Below, piece after piece: positions 20,077-29,657 of a DNA stretch of 64,000 nt; positions within the stretch are counted from its first letter, which is position 1; every line of letters starts with the position of its first letter. Below the pieces are notes generated by a model, which searched no databases, was not told where the DNA came from, and worked only from the letters and a program-made list of their open reading frames with translations. The position numbers were made by a program, and so were the translations under genes. Source of the DNA: Oceanobacillus sp. CFH 90083 (GTDB lineage: Bacteria; Bacillota; Bacilli; Bacillales; Amphibacillaceae); contig NZ_VIYG01000010.1 of NCBI RefSeq assembly GCF_009389585.1, forward strand, positions 1 through 64,000, read 5' to 3'.

Positions 20077-21683
20077 GGCTGCTTCCTCCCTTTGTAAATA
20101 CGTAACAGATACTCTGATTTCGGTAAAATTTTAATCTGATCTTCGGTTAATCCGCCGGTCTTAAGCAAAATAAAAAGAAATAAACCTGCTCCTGACCCCG
20201 ACATAAAAAGAACATAGACAAGCAAGAGCCATCTTATATTCATCATGAAGGCAGAAAACATTCCTTGCATCATCAACAGATAAATAATCATTGACAAGCT
20301 CGCTGCTGCCAAACTCTTCCATGATATAGAACGATATAATGGGATGCCTGGTAATTTCCGATATAATTCAATTACTATAAGCAATAATAACACACTGAGA
20401 CTGACAATCGTTGCTATACTCGCTCCATATACACCATAAAGCGGGATAAGAACCAGATTACTGCACAGCTTTACAGCAAACGAGATAGCAATAAACACAG
20501 CCGTCCGCACAATCATCCCCAGACTTTGCAGAATCGATGCACCGATAATAGAGATGGTAGAAACAGTAATAGCCACGATTAATAGCCTTAATTCACTTGT
20601 CCCCTGTGTATTTTTATAAAGTAATTGATTGACCTCCGGAAATATAATAAATAACCCCAGAGCAGCACCAACTGCGATAAAAATACCGACATGAATAGCT
20701 GTTTGAATGTAAGTTATTACCTGTTTTCTTTGCTCTTTTAATTTCTTATAACTAATTGCCGGTATAATTGCTAAAGCAATCGATGAACCGATAATCGTTA
20801 CCACCTGAATGAGCGGCTGTCCCCGATCAAATACACCCTTCATTTCTTTCGCAGCTGTCTCTTCTGCTCCACCAGCTATTAATTGAGGTACAAATGTGAA
20901 AGTATCCGCTAACTGCATTAATAATAGCGTCATATGATTCATGGCAGCAGCTATTCCAAATAACAGCAAGGTTTTTACATATTTTTTCCACGGAGCAGCT
21001 TCCTCCAATGAAGAAGCTTGTGTCCCTGCATACGGAGTCTTTCGATTTTTATAATAAAAGAGTACCAGAACTGCCAGCGCACCAATTCCACCTAACAGGG
21101 ATGCCAGCACTGCCGTTGTTCCGATAGCATGTATTTGAAAAACACCCTGGCTGATCAGCCATGCCCCAGCAATAATCGTACATACACGAATAAGCTGTTC
21201 GCCAATTTGTGAAAATGCAGTAGGAGCCATCTCATATCTTCCCTGCTGTATCCCCCTGAGTATTGCCAGGACAGGAACAAGCAGAAACAGCATAGCCGAA
21301 AATTGATACAATACGATAAAACGCGCATCACCAGCTAAACCGGCCAGTAATGGAGCTGTAAAATAAATCAGCGCGATGAGTATCATATGAAAGCTCCCGA
21401 GAATAAGGAGAATCGGTCGGTAAAATCCTTTCCAGGACAATATTTTCCCCTTTTCAATCTCCGTCGCTGTCAACGAAGAAATAGCGGAGGGGAATCCATA
21501 TAATGCAAGCATGGTCGCAATTCCTAACAGCGGATAAAGCTGCTGATACATGTAAAACCCAATATCCCCTGTTAAGTTTTGCAATGCAATCCGATAAACC
21601 GCACTAAATACTTTACTTATCAAACCAGCGATACTTAGTAAAAGGGCACCTTTGACCAGCCGGTTTGTTTCATTATCTGACAT
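20073..21683 (-). CDS. yabM: MOP-superfamily polysaccharide exporter YabM
   Basis: 536 residues with about fourteen transmembrane helices, related to SpoVB/MurJ-type lipid-linked precursor flippases. Conserved start GALLLSIAGLISKVFSAVYR. The reading frame stays open to 21833, but that part runs over the spoVT terminator; ATG 21683 (MSDNETNRLV) matches the family start, although its AAAGGA site is 11 bases away. Substrate unknown. Confidence 0.88.
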   Translation of the reverse strand: MSDNETNRLVKGALLLSIAGLISKVFSAVYRIALQNLTGDIGFYMYQQLYPLLGIATMLALYGFPSAISSLTATEIEKGKILSWKGFYRPILLILGSFHMILIALIYFTAPLLAGLAGDARFIVLYQFSAMLFLLVPVLAILRGIQQGRYEMAPTAFSQIGEQLIRVCTIIAGAWLISQGVFQIHAIGTTAVLASLLGGIGALAVLVLFYYKNRKTPYAGTQASSLEEAAPWKKYVKTLLLFGIAAAMNHMTLLLMQLADTFTFVPQLIAGGAEETAAKEMKGVFDRGQPLIQVVTIIGSSIALAIIPAISYKKLKEQRKQVITYIQTAIHVGIFIAVGAALGLFIIFPEVNQLLYKNTQGTSELRLLIVAITVSTISIIGASILQSLGMIVRTAVFIAISFAVKLCSNLVLIPLYGVYGASIATIVSLSVLLLLIVIELYRKLPGIPLYRSISWKSLAAASLSMIIYLLMMQGMFSAFMMNIRWLLLVYVLFMSGSGAGLFLFILLKTGGLTEDQIKILPKSEYLLRIYKGRKQP

Positions 21684-21764
21684 GACGCATTTTTCCTTTT
21701 CCAAATGAATTTCTCTCAGTATATCATATCGGGGGGAAAAGCACTTTATCATACATAGCTGCAT

Positions 21765-21815
21765 AAAAAAGAAGCCTATGCTCTGGATTGGAGGTAACCC
21801 AGAGAAAGCTTCTTC
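21765..21815 (-). terminator. spoVT terminator
   Basis: Outer stem AAGAAGC/GCTTCTT and inner stem CTCTGG/CCAGAG, then six T on the minus strand. Lies 26 bases after the spoVT stop. Confidence 0.8.
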
Positions 21816-21840
21816 CTGTAATAATATTAGCAAACGCGGT

Positions 21841-22374
21841 CTATTCCATTTGTTTTGCGAGGAAAACAGATGCAGTTTCTGCTGCCTTCTGCTCTACCTT
21901 GTTTAACTTGTCATCATGAGAAAAAATCATCACACAGCCGATTGGATCTCCATTAGCAATAATTGGATGAATCGTATAAGAGTGCAGATTCTGGTCCTTT
22001 CCATCTACAATTTCTATTTGAGACTTATCACCTTCATAAACAGGCGAACGCCCTTCAATAATATCTGCAATACGACTGCTTAACGGCTTATTTAAATATT
22101 CTTTTTTTGATTCTCCAGCAATGGCAATAATTTCATCCCGGTCAGTGATAATAACTGGCGCTTGTAAGGATTGAAACAATGCCTCTGCATATTCTTTCGC
22201 AAAATGCCCCAGCTCGCTAATCGGCGAATATTTTTTTAAAATGACCTCTCCTTCTCGGTCAACAAAAATTTCGAGGGGGTCGCCTTCACGGATACGCAGG
22301 GTTCTCCGAATTTCTTTTGGTACTACTACCCTTCCTAAATCATCGATACGTCTGACTATTCCTGTTGCTTTCAT
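21841..22374 (-). CDS. spoVT: Stage V sporulation transcription factor SpoVT
   Basis: Forespore regulator that tunes sigma-G genes and spore germination. The 177-residue product has an N-terminal AbrB-type swapped-hairpin DNA-binding domain (IVRRIDDLGRVVVPKEIRRTL, EGDPLEIFVD) and a C-terminal GAF domain from about residue 55. GGGAGG precedes ATG 22374. A sigma-G-like promoter lies about 90 bases upstream. Confidence 0.96.
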   Translation of the reverse strand: MKATGIVRRIDDLGRVVVPKEIRRTLRIREGDPLEIFVDREGEVILKKYSPISELGHFAKEYAEALFQSLQAPVIITDRDEIIAIAGESKKEYLNKPLSSRIADIIEGRSPVYEGDKSQIEIVDGKDQNLHSYTIHPIIANGDPIGCVMIFSHDDKLNKVEQKAAETASVFLAKQME

Positions 22375-22454
22375 CTAAGTATCCTCCCTTTCTGAATGTC
22401 GATGATGACTCGAATAGAGGTCTTGCTTCCACGATTCATCATCGGCTGTTTTTA

Positions 22455-22483
22455 TAGTATTAATCAACCAGAAATAACTATAC
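22455..22483 (-). promoter_or_regulatory. Candidate sigma-G promoter of spoVT
   Basis: Minus strand GTATA (22483-22479), 17 bases, AATACTA (22461-22455), 6 of 7 to the -10 CATNHTA. spoVT is sigma-G-dependent in B. subtilis. Confidence 0.5.
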
Positions 22484-22567
22484 ATTCCAAATGAAATTTT
22501 TGTTATTTTATTTGTTTTAAATTTAAATGAACAGTTAGAAATCATAGCAGCTTATCATTTCCAGCAT

Positions 22568-22605
22568 AAAACAGGCTGCTCTCTTTTAGAAAGAAAGCAG
22601 CCTGC
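22568..22605 (-). terminator. mfd terminator
   Basis: CAGGCTGCT pairs with AGCAGCCTG across a 15-base loop, followed by TTTT, 18 bases after the mfd stop. Confidence 0.75.
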
Positions 22606-22622
22606 CTCTGGTTTTTATACAT

Positions 22623-25600
22623 TTAACGCGTTACTTCACTTAACTGTTTAATAAATTCTATCACGGTATCATGGCGCTTATAAGCCTTGTCATTACTCCA
22701 TTTAATACCTGCTTTTAAGTTTTGATTTTCTGTACCCAGGCTTACTTGACGGTCAAATTGATTAGCCACTTCAAATAATTTAGACCCATCAATTTCCTGA
22801 CTTCTTTCCTCATCAATCAGCATCGTAATTTTCTTTGGAGCCTCTGTAATGGATTGAACACGCTGCTTTTTAGCATGCATTCTCATAATACTTACCGTGA
22901 ATAAATTCTCCACCTCAGCAGGATAATCTCCAAAACGGTCGATTAATTCATCTCTCAGATCCTGGACTGCTTCTGGACTGTCCAAGGTCTGGAATTGCTT
23001 ATACATATCAATTTTCTGCTTCTCATCCTTCAAGTATTCATCTGGAATATATGCATCAATTTTCAATGAAATCTCCGGTTCAAACGGCTTGATATCCTCT
23101 ACTTCTTTTCCTTCCTTGCGGGCATCGATTGCATCCTTCAGCATTTGAGAGTACATATCAAACCCGACAGAGTCAATAAAGCCATGCTGCTGCGCACCGA
23201 GTAAATTCCCGGCACCGCGAATAGACAGGTCACGCATTGCAATCTTAAATCCAGACCCGAGTTCTGTAAATTCTTTAATTGCCTGCAATCTTTTCTCTGC
23301 AACCTCTGTTAACACCTTATCACGCTGATACGTGAAATAAGCATAAGCGACACGATTGGAACGTCCGACACGCCCTCTTAACTGGTAAAGCTGACTCAGC
23401 CCCATCCGATCTGCATGATTGACAATTAATGTATTTACATTCGGGATGTCCACGCCTGTTTCAATAATGGTCGTACTGACTAAAATATCAAATTCCCCTT
23501 CAATAAATCCGAAAATAACATTCTCCAGTTCTGATTCGTTCATTTGTCCATGTGCGATCGCTACTCTTGCATTCGGCACAAGCATACTGATATCACGCGC
23601 TATTTTTTCAATATTATCCACCCTGTTATGCAGGAAGAAAACCTGTCCGCCTCTGGACATTTCCCTATCAATTGCTTCACGGATAAAGGATGGATTATAT
23701 TCCATCACGTAGGTTTGAATTGGAAATCTGTTTTCAGGCGGCGTTTCAATAACAGATAAGTCCCTTACACCAAGCATCGACATATGCAATGTTCTCGGAA
23801 TAGGTGTTGCAGTCAGTGTTAAAACATCGACATTGGTTTTCAGCTGTTTTATTTTTTCTTTGTGCTTTACACCAAATCGCTGTTCCTCATCGACAACCAG
23901 CAAGCCTAAATCCTTATACTGAACATCCTTCGATAACAGACGATGGGTTCCTACAACGATGTCCATATTTCCATTTTCCAGACCCTTTATAGTTTCATTG
24001 GATTGCTTACGTGTACGGAAACGGCTTAGCAAACCAATATTTACCGGATAGTCCTGGAATCTTTCACGAATTGTCTCATAATGCTGCTGTGCCAGAATTG
24101 TCGTCGGTACAAGGATAGCCACTTGCTTGCCATCTGTAACTGCTTTGAACGCAGCACGGATAGCAACCTCTGTCTTCCCGTAACCTACATCTCCACACAG
24201 CAGGCGATCCATTGGTTTTTCTTTTTCCATATCGGCTTTAATCTCTGCGATACAGCGTAACTGATCCTCTGTTTCCTGATAGGCAAAGGAAGCTTCAAAT
24301 TCACGCTGTAATTCAGAGTCCGGGGAAAAGGCATACCCTTTTTGAGCTTCGCGTTCTGAATATAATTTGATTAAGTCATCTGCAATATCCTCAACAGAAC
24401 GTTGCACTTTCCGCTTTACCTTTGTCCACTCCGTACCGCCTAATTTATATAATTTGGGTTCTTTTCCTTCTGAGCCGACGAATTTCTGCACTAAATCAAT
24501 TTGATCAATCGGCACAAACAGCTTATCATCCCCAGAGTAACGAATCAGCATATAATCCTTATGCAGCTTGTTGACCTCTAAGGTTTCAATCCCGATATAT
24601 TTCCCGACACCATGATTTGCATGGACGACATAATCGCCGACCTTCAGCTCCTGGTAGCTCTTAATCCGTTCGGCATTTGTAATTTTGGGCTGTTTTCTGG
24701 GACGCTTCATACGCTTTTTGAATAATTCTTTTTCTGTAATAATCGCCAGCTTGTGCATTGGGAACTCAATCCCTGACTGCAAATTACCAACAATAATAGT
24801 CGGCTTTTGAATAGGCAGCGTTAATTCTTTTTCCACCTGCGTTTCGATATCATAATCTTCTAAAATAGAGTGTACCTTTTCTGCACGCTGTTCATTTGGC
24901 GTGAGAATAACAACAGAAAAATCACCCTTTTCCCAACGCTTCAATTCATTTTTAAATAAAGGCATCTGTCCATGAAATTCCTGCATGGTTCTCGTCGATA
25001 GATTAATAACATTTTGCGGACTGGTATTGGAAATATGCCGCATAAATACAGACATATAGACACGCGAATGCGAAATGCCTTCTATCAGCGTATTCCACTG
25101 AAAAGAAAACTTGCTGCCCCGAACCATTTTATTCGCTTCCAAAAGCCCTGTATACCACTCCAGCTCCTCGTGATCTAAATTGGTTGCTGTTTCCTGAATA
25201 CGACTCAATTCATCAAAAAATACCACGCCATTCCGTGGCAAATAGTCTAACAAACTAGCGGGGTCATCGTATAAATAACCAATATATTTATACATACCTT
25301 GAAAACGATTTAATTGCTTGAATTGTTCAATATCCTGCCCAATTACCTCGACAAGCTCTTCCTGATCAGCAGGCTTTTTAACTTTTTTCAGTGTATCGGA
25401 AAGTGCATCCTCCACCCGTTCTGCTACTTTCACCATTTCTTGTTCATCTATTAATAATTCTGTTGCAGGGTTAATCGTTATTTCCTCTAATTTATCTAAA
25501 GAGCGCTGCGACTCCGCATCAAAATAACGGATAGAATCTACCTCTTCATCAAATAATTCAATCCGGACCGGATGCTTCTCCGTAATTGGATAAATATCTA

Positions 25601-26141
25601 TAATTCCTCCGCGCTGACTGAACTCCCCAGGCGCTGTAACCATGGAGGCACTTTCATATCCCATCTCTACCAGGGAATGCAAGAAGACCTCCACCTCAAT
25701 GTCCTTGCCGACTTGAAATAGAAGCTGATATTTGCTCCAATATGCTTTAGGCGGCAGCATCCTTTTCAATGCTGCAACAGGTGCAATTAATATCCCTTTG
25801 TCCTTACCCGTCCAAGCTGTTAACGCTTCAATCCGCTGTGCACGCAGCTCTGGACTGGCTACAGCCATTTCCGAAGCAATTAACTCATTGACAGGATAAA
25901 GATATACGCCTTCATCGTTTGTCAGCTCTGCTAAATCATCATAGAGCTGCTGTGCCTGGGCAAGTTGATGTGTAACAATTAATAAAGGACGATTCATAGA
26001 TTGATTTATGGTGGATAAGAGCAGGCTTCTGGCAGAGCCGCTTAAACCGGCAACCATCTGCTCCTTCATACCTGCAAGCAATCCATCCATAATCGACTGA
26101 ATATCTTCCTGTAACTTTAAATAATTATGAATTGCTTTCAT
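22623..26141 (-). CDS. mfd: Transcription-repair coupling factor
   Basis: Removes stalled RNA polymerase and recruits UvrA. The 1172-residue product has UvrB-like N-terminal domains, an RNA polymerase interaction (CarD/RID) domain (VGDYVVHANHGVGKYIGIETL), a RecG-like translocase with Walker A GDVGYGKTEVA and box DEEQRFG, and a C-terminal TRCF domain. The open frame reaches 26279, into a repeat; ATG 26141 follows AGAGGAG at 8 bases and is the start. Confidence 0.96.
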   Translation of the reverse strand: MKAIHNYLKLQEDIQSIMDGLLAGMKEQMVAGLSGSARSLLLSTINQSMNRPLLIVTHQLAQAQQLYDDLAELTNDEGVYLYPVNELIASEMAVASPELRAQRIEALTAWTGKDKGILIAPVAALKRMLPPKAYWSKYQLLFQVGKDIEVEVFLHSLVEMGYESASMVTAPGEFSQRGGIIDIYPITEKHPVRIELFDEEVDSIRYFDAESQRSLDKLEEITINPATELLIDEQEMVKVAERVEDALSDTLKKVKKPADQEELVEVIGQDIEQFKQLNRFQGMYKYIGYLYDDPASLLDYLPRNGVVFFDELSRIQETATNLDHEELEWYTGLLEANKMVRGSKFSFQWNTLIEGISHSRVYMSVFMRHISNTSPQNVINLSTRTMQEFHGQMPLFKNELKRWEKGDFSVVILTPNEQRAEKVHSILEDYDIETQVEKELTLPIQKPTIIVGNLQSGIEFPMHKLAIITEKELFKKRMKRPRKQPKITNAERIKSYQELKVGDYVVHANHGVGKYIGIETLEVNKLHKDYMLIRYSGDDKLFVPIDQIDLVQKFVGSEGKEPKLYKLGGTEWTKVKRKVQRSVEDIADDLIKLYSEREAQKGYAFSPDSELQREFEASFAYQETEDQLRCIAEIKADMEKEKPMDRLLCGDVGYGKTEVAIRAAFKAVTDGKQVAILVPTTILAQQHYETIRERFQDYPVNIGLLSRFRTRKQSNETIKGLENGNMDIVVGTHRLLSKDVQYKDLGLLVVDEEQRFGVKHKEKIKQLKTNVDVLTLTATPIPRTLHMSMLGVRDLSVIETPPENRFPIQTYVMEYNPSFIREAIDREMSRGGQVFFLHNRVDNIEKIARDISMLVPNARVAIAHGQMNESELENVIFGFIEGEFDILVSTTIIETGVDIPNVNTLIVNHADRMGLSQLYQLRGRVGRSNRVAYAYFTYQRDKVLTEVAEKRLQAIKEFTELGSGFKIAMRDLSIRGAGNLLGAQQHGFIDSVGFDMYSQMLKDAIDARKEGKEVEDIKPFEPEISLKIDAYIPDEYLKDEKQKIDMYKQFQTLDSPEAVQDLRDELIDRFGDYPAEVENLFTVSIMRMHAKKQRVQSITEAPKKITMLIDEERSQEIDGSKLFEVANQFDRQVSLGTENQNLKAGIKWSNDKAYKRHDTVIEFIKQLSEVTR

Positions 26142-26225
26142 TCGTATTTCTCCTCTGATATTGTTAAAGTAATTTATAAAACGCTGATTGTGCGTATCGA
26201 AGTCAATAAAACATGACAAAGCCTT

Positions 26226-26370
26226 AAAAAACTTGGCAGACCAAGTCTGAAAGACGCAGGATTGCCAAGTTGGGGTCACCCCATCAAAACCGCTGCGCTT
26301 ATACTTGGTACCTTAAAATTTTTACTACGTCGAATTACTACCAAGCTAAAATTTTATACTTTCCTAATGT
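26226..26370. repeat. Second intergenic repeat type (type B), copy 1
   Basis: Begins AAACTTGGCAGACCAAGTCT and continues with GACGCAGGATTGCC, as does the copy at 50036-50172, to CTTATACTT and an AT-rich end. The centre (26271-26298) is a shortened form of the shared hairpin module. Lies in the fin-mfd spacer. Confidence 0.65.
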
Positions 26371-26430
26371 GTAAGAAGAAACGGTATATATGGCCGGCGG
26401 AAAAATGATTACCGGAAACAGCTCATTCAC

Positions 26431-26661
26431 CTATTGTAAAAAATGATCCAGTTCATGATAATCAGGGTGAGCGTCAAGAGCCTGCTGACAGTACTCACAA
26501 ATGACATCCAGGCGAAAATGACCATCTTTTTCAGAGGATATCATTTCTGCCAGTTCCTGCTCTTCTAAAAGCTTGAGAAAACGCATAGATAAATCTATTT
26601 CGGTATGATTCAGCACACCCAGCTCTTTTCCGCAATGTCTGCAACCATAGTAGATAACCAT
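26431..26661 (-). CDS. fin: Fin, anti-sigma-F factor of late forespore
   Basis: 76-residue zinc protein (formerly YabK) that competes for RNA polymerase and ends sigma-F activity when sigma-G takes over. Two zinc knuckles are visible: CRHCGKEL near the start and CEYCQQAL near the end. The reading frame is open to 26739, but ATG 26661 with GAGGTGA in front matches the family length. A sigma-F-like promoter lies about 80 bases upstream, fitting the feedback role. Confidence 0.9.
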   Translation of the reverse strand: MVIYYGCRHCGKELGVLNHTEIDLSMRFLKLLEEQELAEMISSEKDGHFRLDVICEYCQQALDAHPDYHELDHFLQ

Positions 26662-26740
26662 CTCATTCACCTCAATTAAAACACAAAAATTTTCAGCACA
26701 GTCTGCTCCGTAAATAGAGAGAGTATCTGCGCTTTTCATT

Positions 26741-26770
26741 TAGTTTTAACCGAGGGGAATAAGAATATAC
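26741..26770 (-). promoter_or_regulatory. Candidate sigma-F promoter of fin
   Basis: Minus strand GTATA (26770-26766), 15 bases, GTTAAAACTA (26750-26741), 9 of 10 to GGNNANAHTR. fin is a sigma-F gene in B. subtilis. Confidence 0.55.
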
Positions 26771-26827
26771 CCTGCTTCCATTTTATGCTAAAAAAGTTCC
26801 AAAAATTGAATTTCTTTATTAGTACGT

Positions 26828-26973
26828 GTTCAAAAAGTTCGATAAAAAAGTCCAAGAAGTTCAAGGCGACGGGGTTTTTTACGAACGGAGCGTATGCTTT
26901 TAAATACGTGAGTATCGTAAAAACCACGTCAACGCAGAAATTCGCCGTGTCATTTTTGTTAGGCTTTTTGAAC
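26828..26973 (-). repeat. Nested-palindrome repeat, full copy (reverse)
   Basis: 146 bp between GTTCAAAAAG and CTTTTTGAAC. Inner arms GGGGTTTTTTACGA and TCGTAAAAACCACG flank ATACGTGAG/CGTATGC-rich core, as in the copy at 52066. In the pth-fin spacer. Two short open frames across it on both strands are artefacts of its symmetry. Confidence 0.85.
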
Positions 26974-26999
26974 ATCATCTATTAGAATAAAGGTATGCT

Positions 27000-27563
27000 T
27001 TATTGATTAAAATCATTCATTACTTCCAGAAACGATTTCCCCTTTACCCATGCTTCAATAGCATCTGCTGCTTCCTGAATGCTTTGTTCGACAGCTTCTT
27101 TTTCCTCTTTTGGAAATTTCCCTAACACATAGTCTACCACAGGTGTGGCATTCACCGGGCGTCCGACGCCTAAACGTACACGCTTAAATTCTTTTGTGCC
27201 TAAATAATCAATCGTTGAACGAACACCATTATGACCGCCATGACCACCCTTTTGCCGTAATCGGATTTTTCCAGTCGGCAAATCTAAATCATCATAAATA
27301 ACGACAACATCATCTGTGTCTATATTATAATAATCCATCAATGGGCGAATAGACTCCCCTGATAAGTTCATATAGGTTTGCGGCTGTAATAACACTATCT
27401 TTTCCCCATTGAAATGCTCTATGGCATAGTCCCCATGAAATTTGGAGTTGTTTAATTTCCAGCCATGCCGCTCCAATAATGCATCAATGGTGCGAAAACC
27501 AATATTATGGCGTGTCTTCTGATATTTTCTGCCAGGGTTACCCAGTCCTACAATTAATTTCAT
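27000..27563 (-). CDS. pth: Peptidyl-tRNA hydrolase
   Basis: Recycles peptidyl-tRNA released from ribosomes. The 187-residue product shows [14 protein letters not shown], the catalytic histidine in TRHNIGFR (about residue 20), [11 protein letters not shown]-like text ([14 protein letters not shown]) and [14 protein letters not shown] 27563 has GAGGG 7 bases upstream; the further frame to 27590 has none. Known as spoVC in B. subtilis. Separated from ctc by a repeat and an inverted repeat. Confidence 0.96.
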   Translation of the reverse strand: MKLIVGLGNPGRKYQKTRHNIGFRTIDALLERHGWKLNNSKFHGDYAIEHFNGEKIVLLQPQTYMNLSGESIRPLMDYYNIDTDDVVVIYDDLDLPTGKIRLRQKGGHGGHNGVRSTIDYLGTKEFKRVRLGVGRPVNATPVVDYVLGKFPKEEKEAVEQSIQEAADAIEAWVKGKSFLEVMNDFNQ

Positions 27564-27610
27564 CACCTTACCCTCACTTTTTCCAACCACATTTTCTTCA
27601 AATACAATAA

Positions 27611-27651
27611 CCCTTCTTTACACACACTTGTATAGTATATGTAAAGAAGGG
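27611..27651 (-). promoter_or_regulatory. 12-bp perfect inverted repeat upstream of pth
   Basis: CCCTTCTTTACA and TGTAAAGAAGGG are perfect complements around a 17-base loop, about 50 bases before the pth start. Neither strand has a T run after it, so it is not an ordinary terminator; an RNA stabiliser, attenuator or operator is possible. Confidence 0.5.
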
Positions 27652-27686
27652 AGGTGTTACTTCTATACGGTTAACTTAAAGTACAT

Positions 27687-27808
27687 GTTCAAAAAGTTCG
27701 TCCACACTTTCGCGGGATGCGGTAGCTTCTACGTTGGTCACACAACACAGGCATTCTCAGCAGAAGATTCTTTTCCCGCTGCGGCACTTTTATTAGACTT
27801 TTTGGAAC
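27687..27808 (-). repeat. Nested-palindrome repeat with alternative core (reverse)
   Basis: 122 bp from GTTCAAAAAG to CTTTTTGGAAC. The core differs from the 52066 type: GGTAGCTTCTACGTTGGTCA and AGCAGAAG, related to parts of the copies at 34249 and 40858. Lies 13 bases after the ctc stop. Confidence 0.75.
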
Positions 27809-27821
27809 ATCCTCTTAAAAA

Positions 27822-28454
27822 CTATTCTTCCTCTGAATCAGATTTTTCTTTAATGACTTCTGGTTCTGCATTTTCATCTACGTCTGTTTCTAAATCCTCT
27901 TCTGTAGTTGGAGGAACAACGGAAGCGATTGTTGTATCTGGCTCATCTATAAATGCATAGTTTCCAGCTACTTTCAAATCAGAAATAGATAAGCTTTCGT
28001 TCACATCCAGGTCAGAGACATCCACCACGATTTCCTCTGGAATATCGCTTGGCTTTGCACGGACTTGTACTTCGTATAGCGGCTGTTGCAGCACGCCGCC
28101 TTCTTTTTCACCTTTCGAATTACCCTCCAGGCGAACAGAAACCGAAACATCCATTTCCTCAGACATATTTACGATATAGAAATCGGCATGAAGCAAATCA
28201 TCTTTTATCGGATCTATTTGATAATCGTGCAGCATAACATCTACGGCGTCGCCACCTTCGACCTGCAGTGAAATGATTGCATTTCGTCCTTCATCCCGAA
28301 CGGTTTTAACTAAATCTATGCTATCCACAGAAACGGTTTTGGGATCTTTGCTTTTCCCGTAAACAACTGCTGGGATTCTACCGTTTTTTCTTATTTCGCT
28401 TGTTGCTGATTTTGCAAGATTTTCTCTTTTTTGTGCATTTAATTTTACTGCCAT
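27822..28454 (-). CDS. ctc: 50S ribosomal protein L25/general stress protein Ctc
   Basis: Binds 5S rRNA. The 210-residue product has the L25 beta-barrel (residues 1-95, with RKNGRIPAVVYGKSKDPKTV), the C-terminal TL5 domain and an acidic tail ending EKSDSEEE. In B. subtilis ctc is a classic sigma-B gene; here a near-perfect sigma-B promoter lies about 100 bases upstream. GGAGGGTG precedes ATG 28454. Between pth and prs, as expected. Confidence 0.95.
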   Translation of the reverse strand: MAVKLNAQKRENLAKSATSEIRKNGRIPAVVYGKSKDPKTVSVDSIDLVKTVRDEGRNAIISLQVEGGDAVDVMLHDYQIDPIKDDLLHADFYIVNMSEEMDVSVSVRLEGNSKGEKEGGVLQQPLYEVQVRAKPSDIPEEIVVDVSDLDVNESLSISDLKVAGNYAFIDEPDTTIASVVPPTTEEDLETDVDENAEPEVIKEKSDSEEE

Positions 28455-28556
28455 TTCGTATCACCCTCCAAGTTGATTAAAAAATAATATGGAACATTGT
28501 CATTGCATATGTCGCATTATTTCTTTTTCTCAGTAAAAAAACGGTCAGTATCATAC

Positions 28557-28582
28557 ATACCCTAAAATAGAACAAGTTAAAC
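28557..28582 (-). promoter_or_regulatory. Sigma-B promoter of ctc
   Basis: Minus strand GTTTAA (28582-28577), 14 bases, GGGTAT (28562-28557): both hexamers match the sigma-B consensus exactly, with permitted spacing. Confidence 0.75.
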
Positions 28583-28602
28583 CTTTCAATTCAGAAAAGC
28601 GG

Positions 28603-28632
28603 AAAGTATCCTGCGCCGGGCAGCTATACTTT
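28603..28632 (-). terminator. Possible prs terminator
   Basis: AAAGTAT...ATACTTT with inner CTGC/GCAG forms a good hairpin, but the T run after it (CCGCTTTTC) is weak. Separates prs from the ctc promoter. Confidence 0.45.
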
Positions 28633-28677
28633 GAACTGAAGAGAGGATCATTTATGCCCAAGATTATATTTTCATTA

Positions 28678-29631
28678 TCAGTCAAAAAGAATACTTACAG
28701 ATTGCATTTCATGAACACGGATAATTGCCTCTCCAATAAGGGAAGCGACCGATAGCTCTGTAATCTTATCAATTCTTTTTTCTTCCGGCAAAGGAATTGT
28801 ATCTGCAATAACAAGCTCTTTAATTTGCGAGTTATCAATACGCTCAATCGCCGGACCAGAAAGTACTGGGTGTGTACAGCAAGCATATACTTCTTTTGCG
28901 CCGCTTTCAATTAATGCATTTGCTGCTAATGTAATGGTGCCGGCAGTATCGATTAAATCATCGATTAAAATAGCTGTCTTGCCTTCGATATTACCAATAA
29001 TATTCATAATTTCAGCAACATTCGGCTTGGGACGGCGTTTGTCAATAATACCAATTGGTGCTTTTAAGCGGTCAGCCATTTTTCTGGCCCGAACTACACC
29101 TCCATGGTCAGGTGAAACAACAATCACATCATCTAAGTTTTTTTGTTCAAAATAAGTAGCTAAAATGGGAACACCTTGTAAGTGATCAATTGGAATATCG
29201 AAGAAGCCCTGGATTTGCGGTGCATGTAAATCCAGTGTAATCATACGGTTTGCTCCTGCTTTCTCAATTAGATCTGCAACTAATTTTGCAGTAATCGGCT
29301 CACGAGACCGTGCTTTACGATCCTGACGTGCATAGCCATAATATGGCATTACAATGTTTATGGATTTTGCAGAAGCGCGTTTTAACGCATCAATCATAAT
29401 AAGCAGTTCCATAATATGCTGGTTTACCGGAGAAGAAGTAGACTGAATAACATAAACATCGGAGCCACGTACACTCTCCTCTATATTGATTTGAATTTCT
29501 CCGTCACTAAATTGCGTTACTGTACATTTCCCTAATTTCGTTCCAATTTGAGCTGCAATTTTTTCTGCTAATGCTGGATTCGAATTTAATGAAAATACTT
29601 TCAACGACGTGTCCTTATAGTTGGATGACAT
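28678..29631 (-). CDS. prs: Ribose-phosphate pyrophosphokinase
   Basis: Makes PRPP, used in purine, pyrimidine, histidine and tryptophan synthesis. The 317-residue product has [14 protein letters not shown], the flexible-loop region [17 protein letters not shown] and the PRPP loop [18 protein letters not shown] lies 7 bases before ATG 29631; an upstream start at 29646 is less likely. Coupled closely to glmU (26 bases). Confidence 0.97.
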   Translation of the reverse strand: MSSNYKDTSLKVFSLNSNPALAEKIAAQIGTKLGKCTVTQFSDGEIQINIEESVRGSDVYVIQSTSSPVNQHIMELLIMIDALKRASAKSINIVMPYYGYARQDRKARSREPITAKLVADLIEKAGANRMITLDLHAPQIQGFFDIPIDHLQGVPILATYFEQKNLDDVIVVSPDHGGVVRARKMADRLKAPIGIIDKRRPKPNVAEIMNIIGNIEGKTAILIDDLIDTAGTITLAANALIESGAKEVYACCTHPVLSGPAIERIDNSQIKELVIADTIPLPEEKRIDKITELSVASLIGEAIIRVHEMQSVSILFD

Positions 29632-29657
29632 TCCTTTACCCTCCATGACTTTGTAGT

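Noticed and set aside
26142-26279. 46-codon N-terminal extension of mfd
   Set aside because: Runs into a type B repeat; the internal ATG 26141 has a good ribosome binding site and matches the family start.
26736-26985. Open frames on both strands between fin and pth
   Set aside because: They cover the palindromic repeat at 26828-26973 and arise from its symmetry; no start signals.
27628-27960. 110-residue plus-strand frame
   Set aside because: Half lies in a repeat and half is antisense to ctc; no support.
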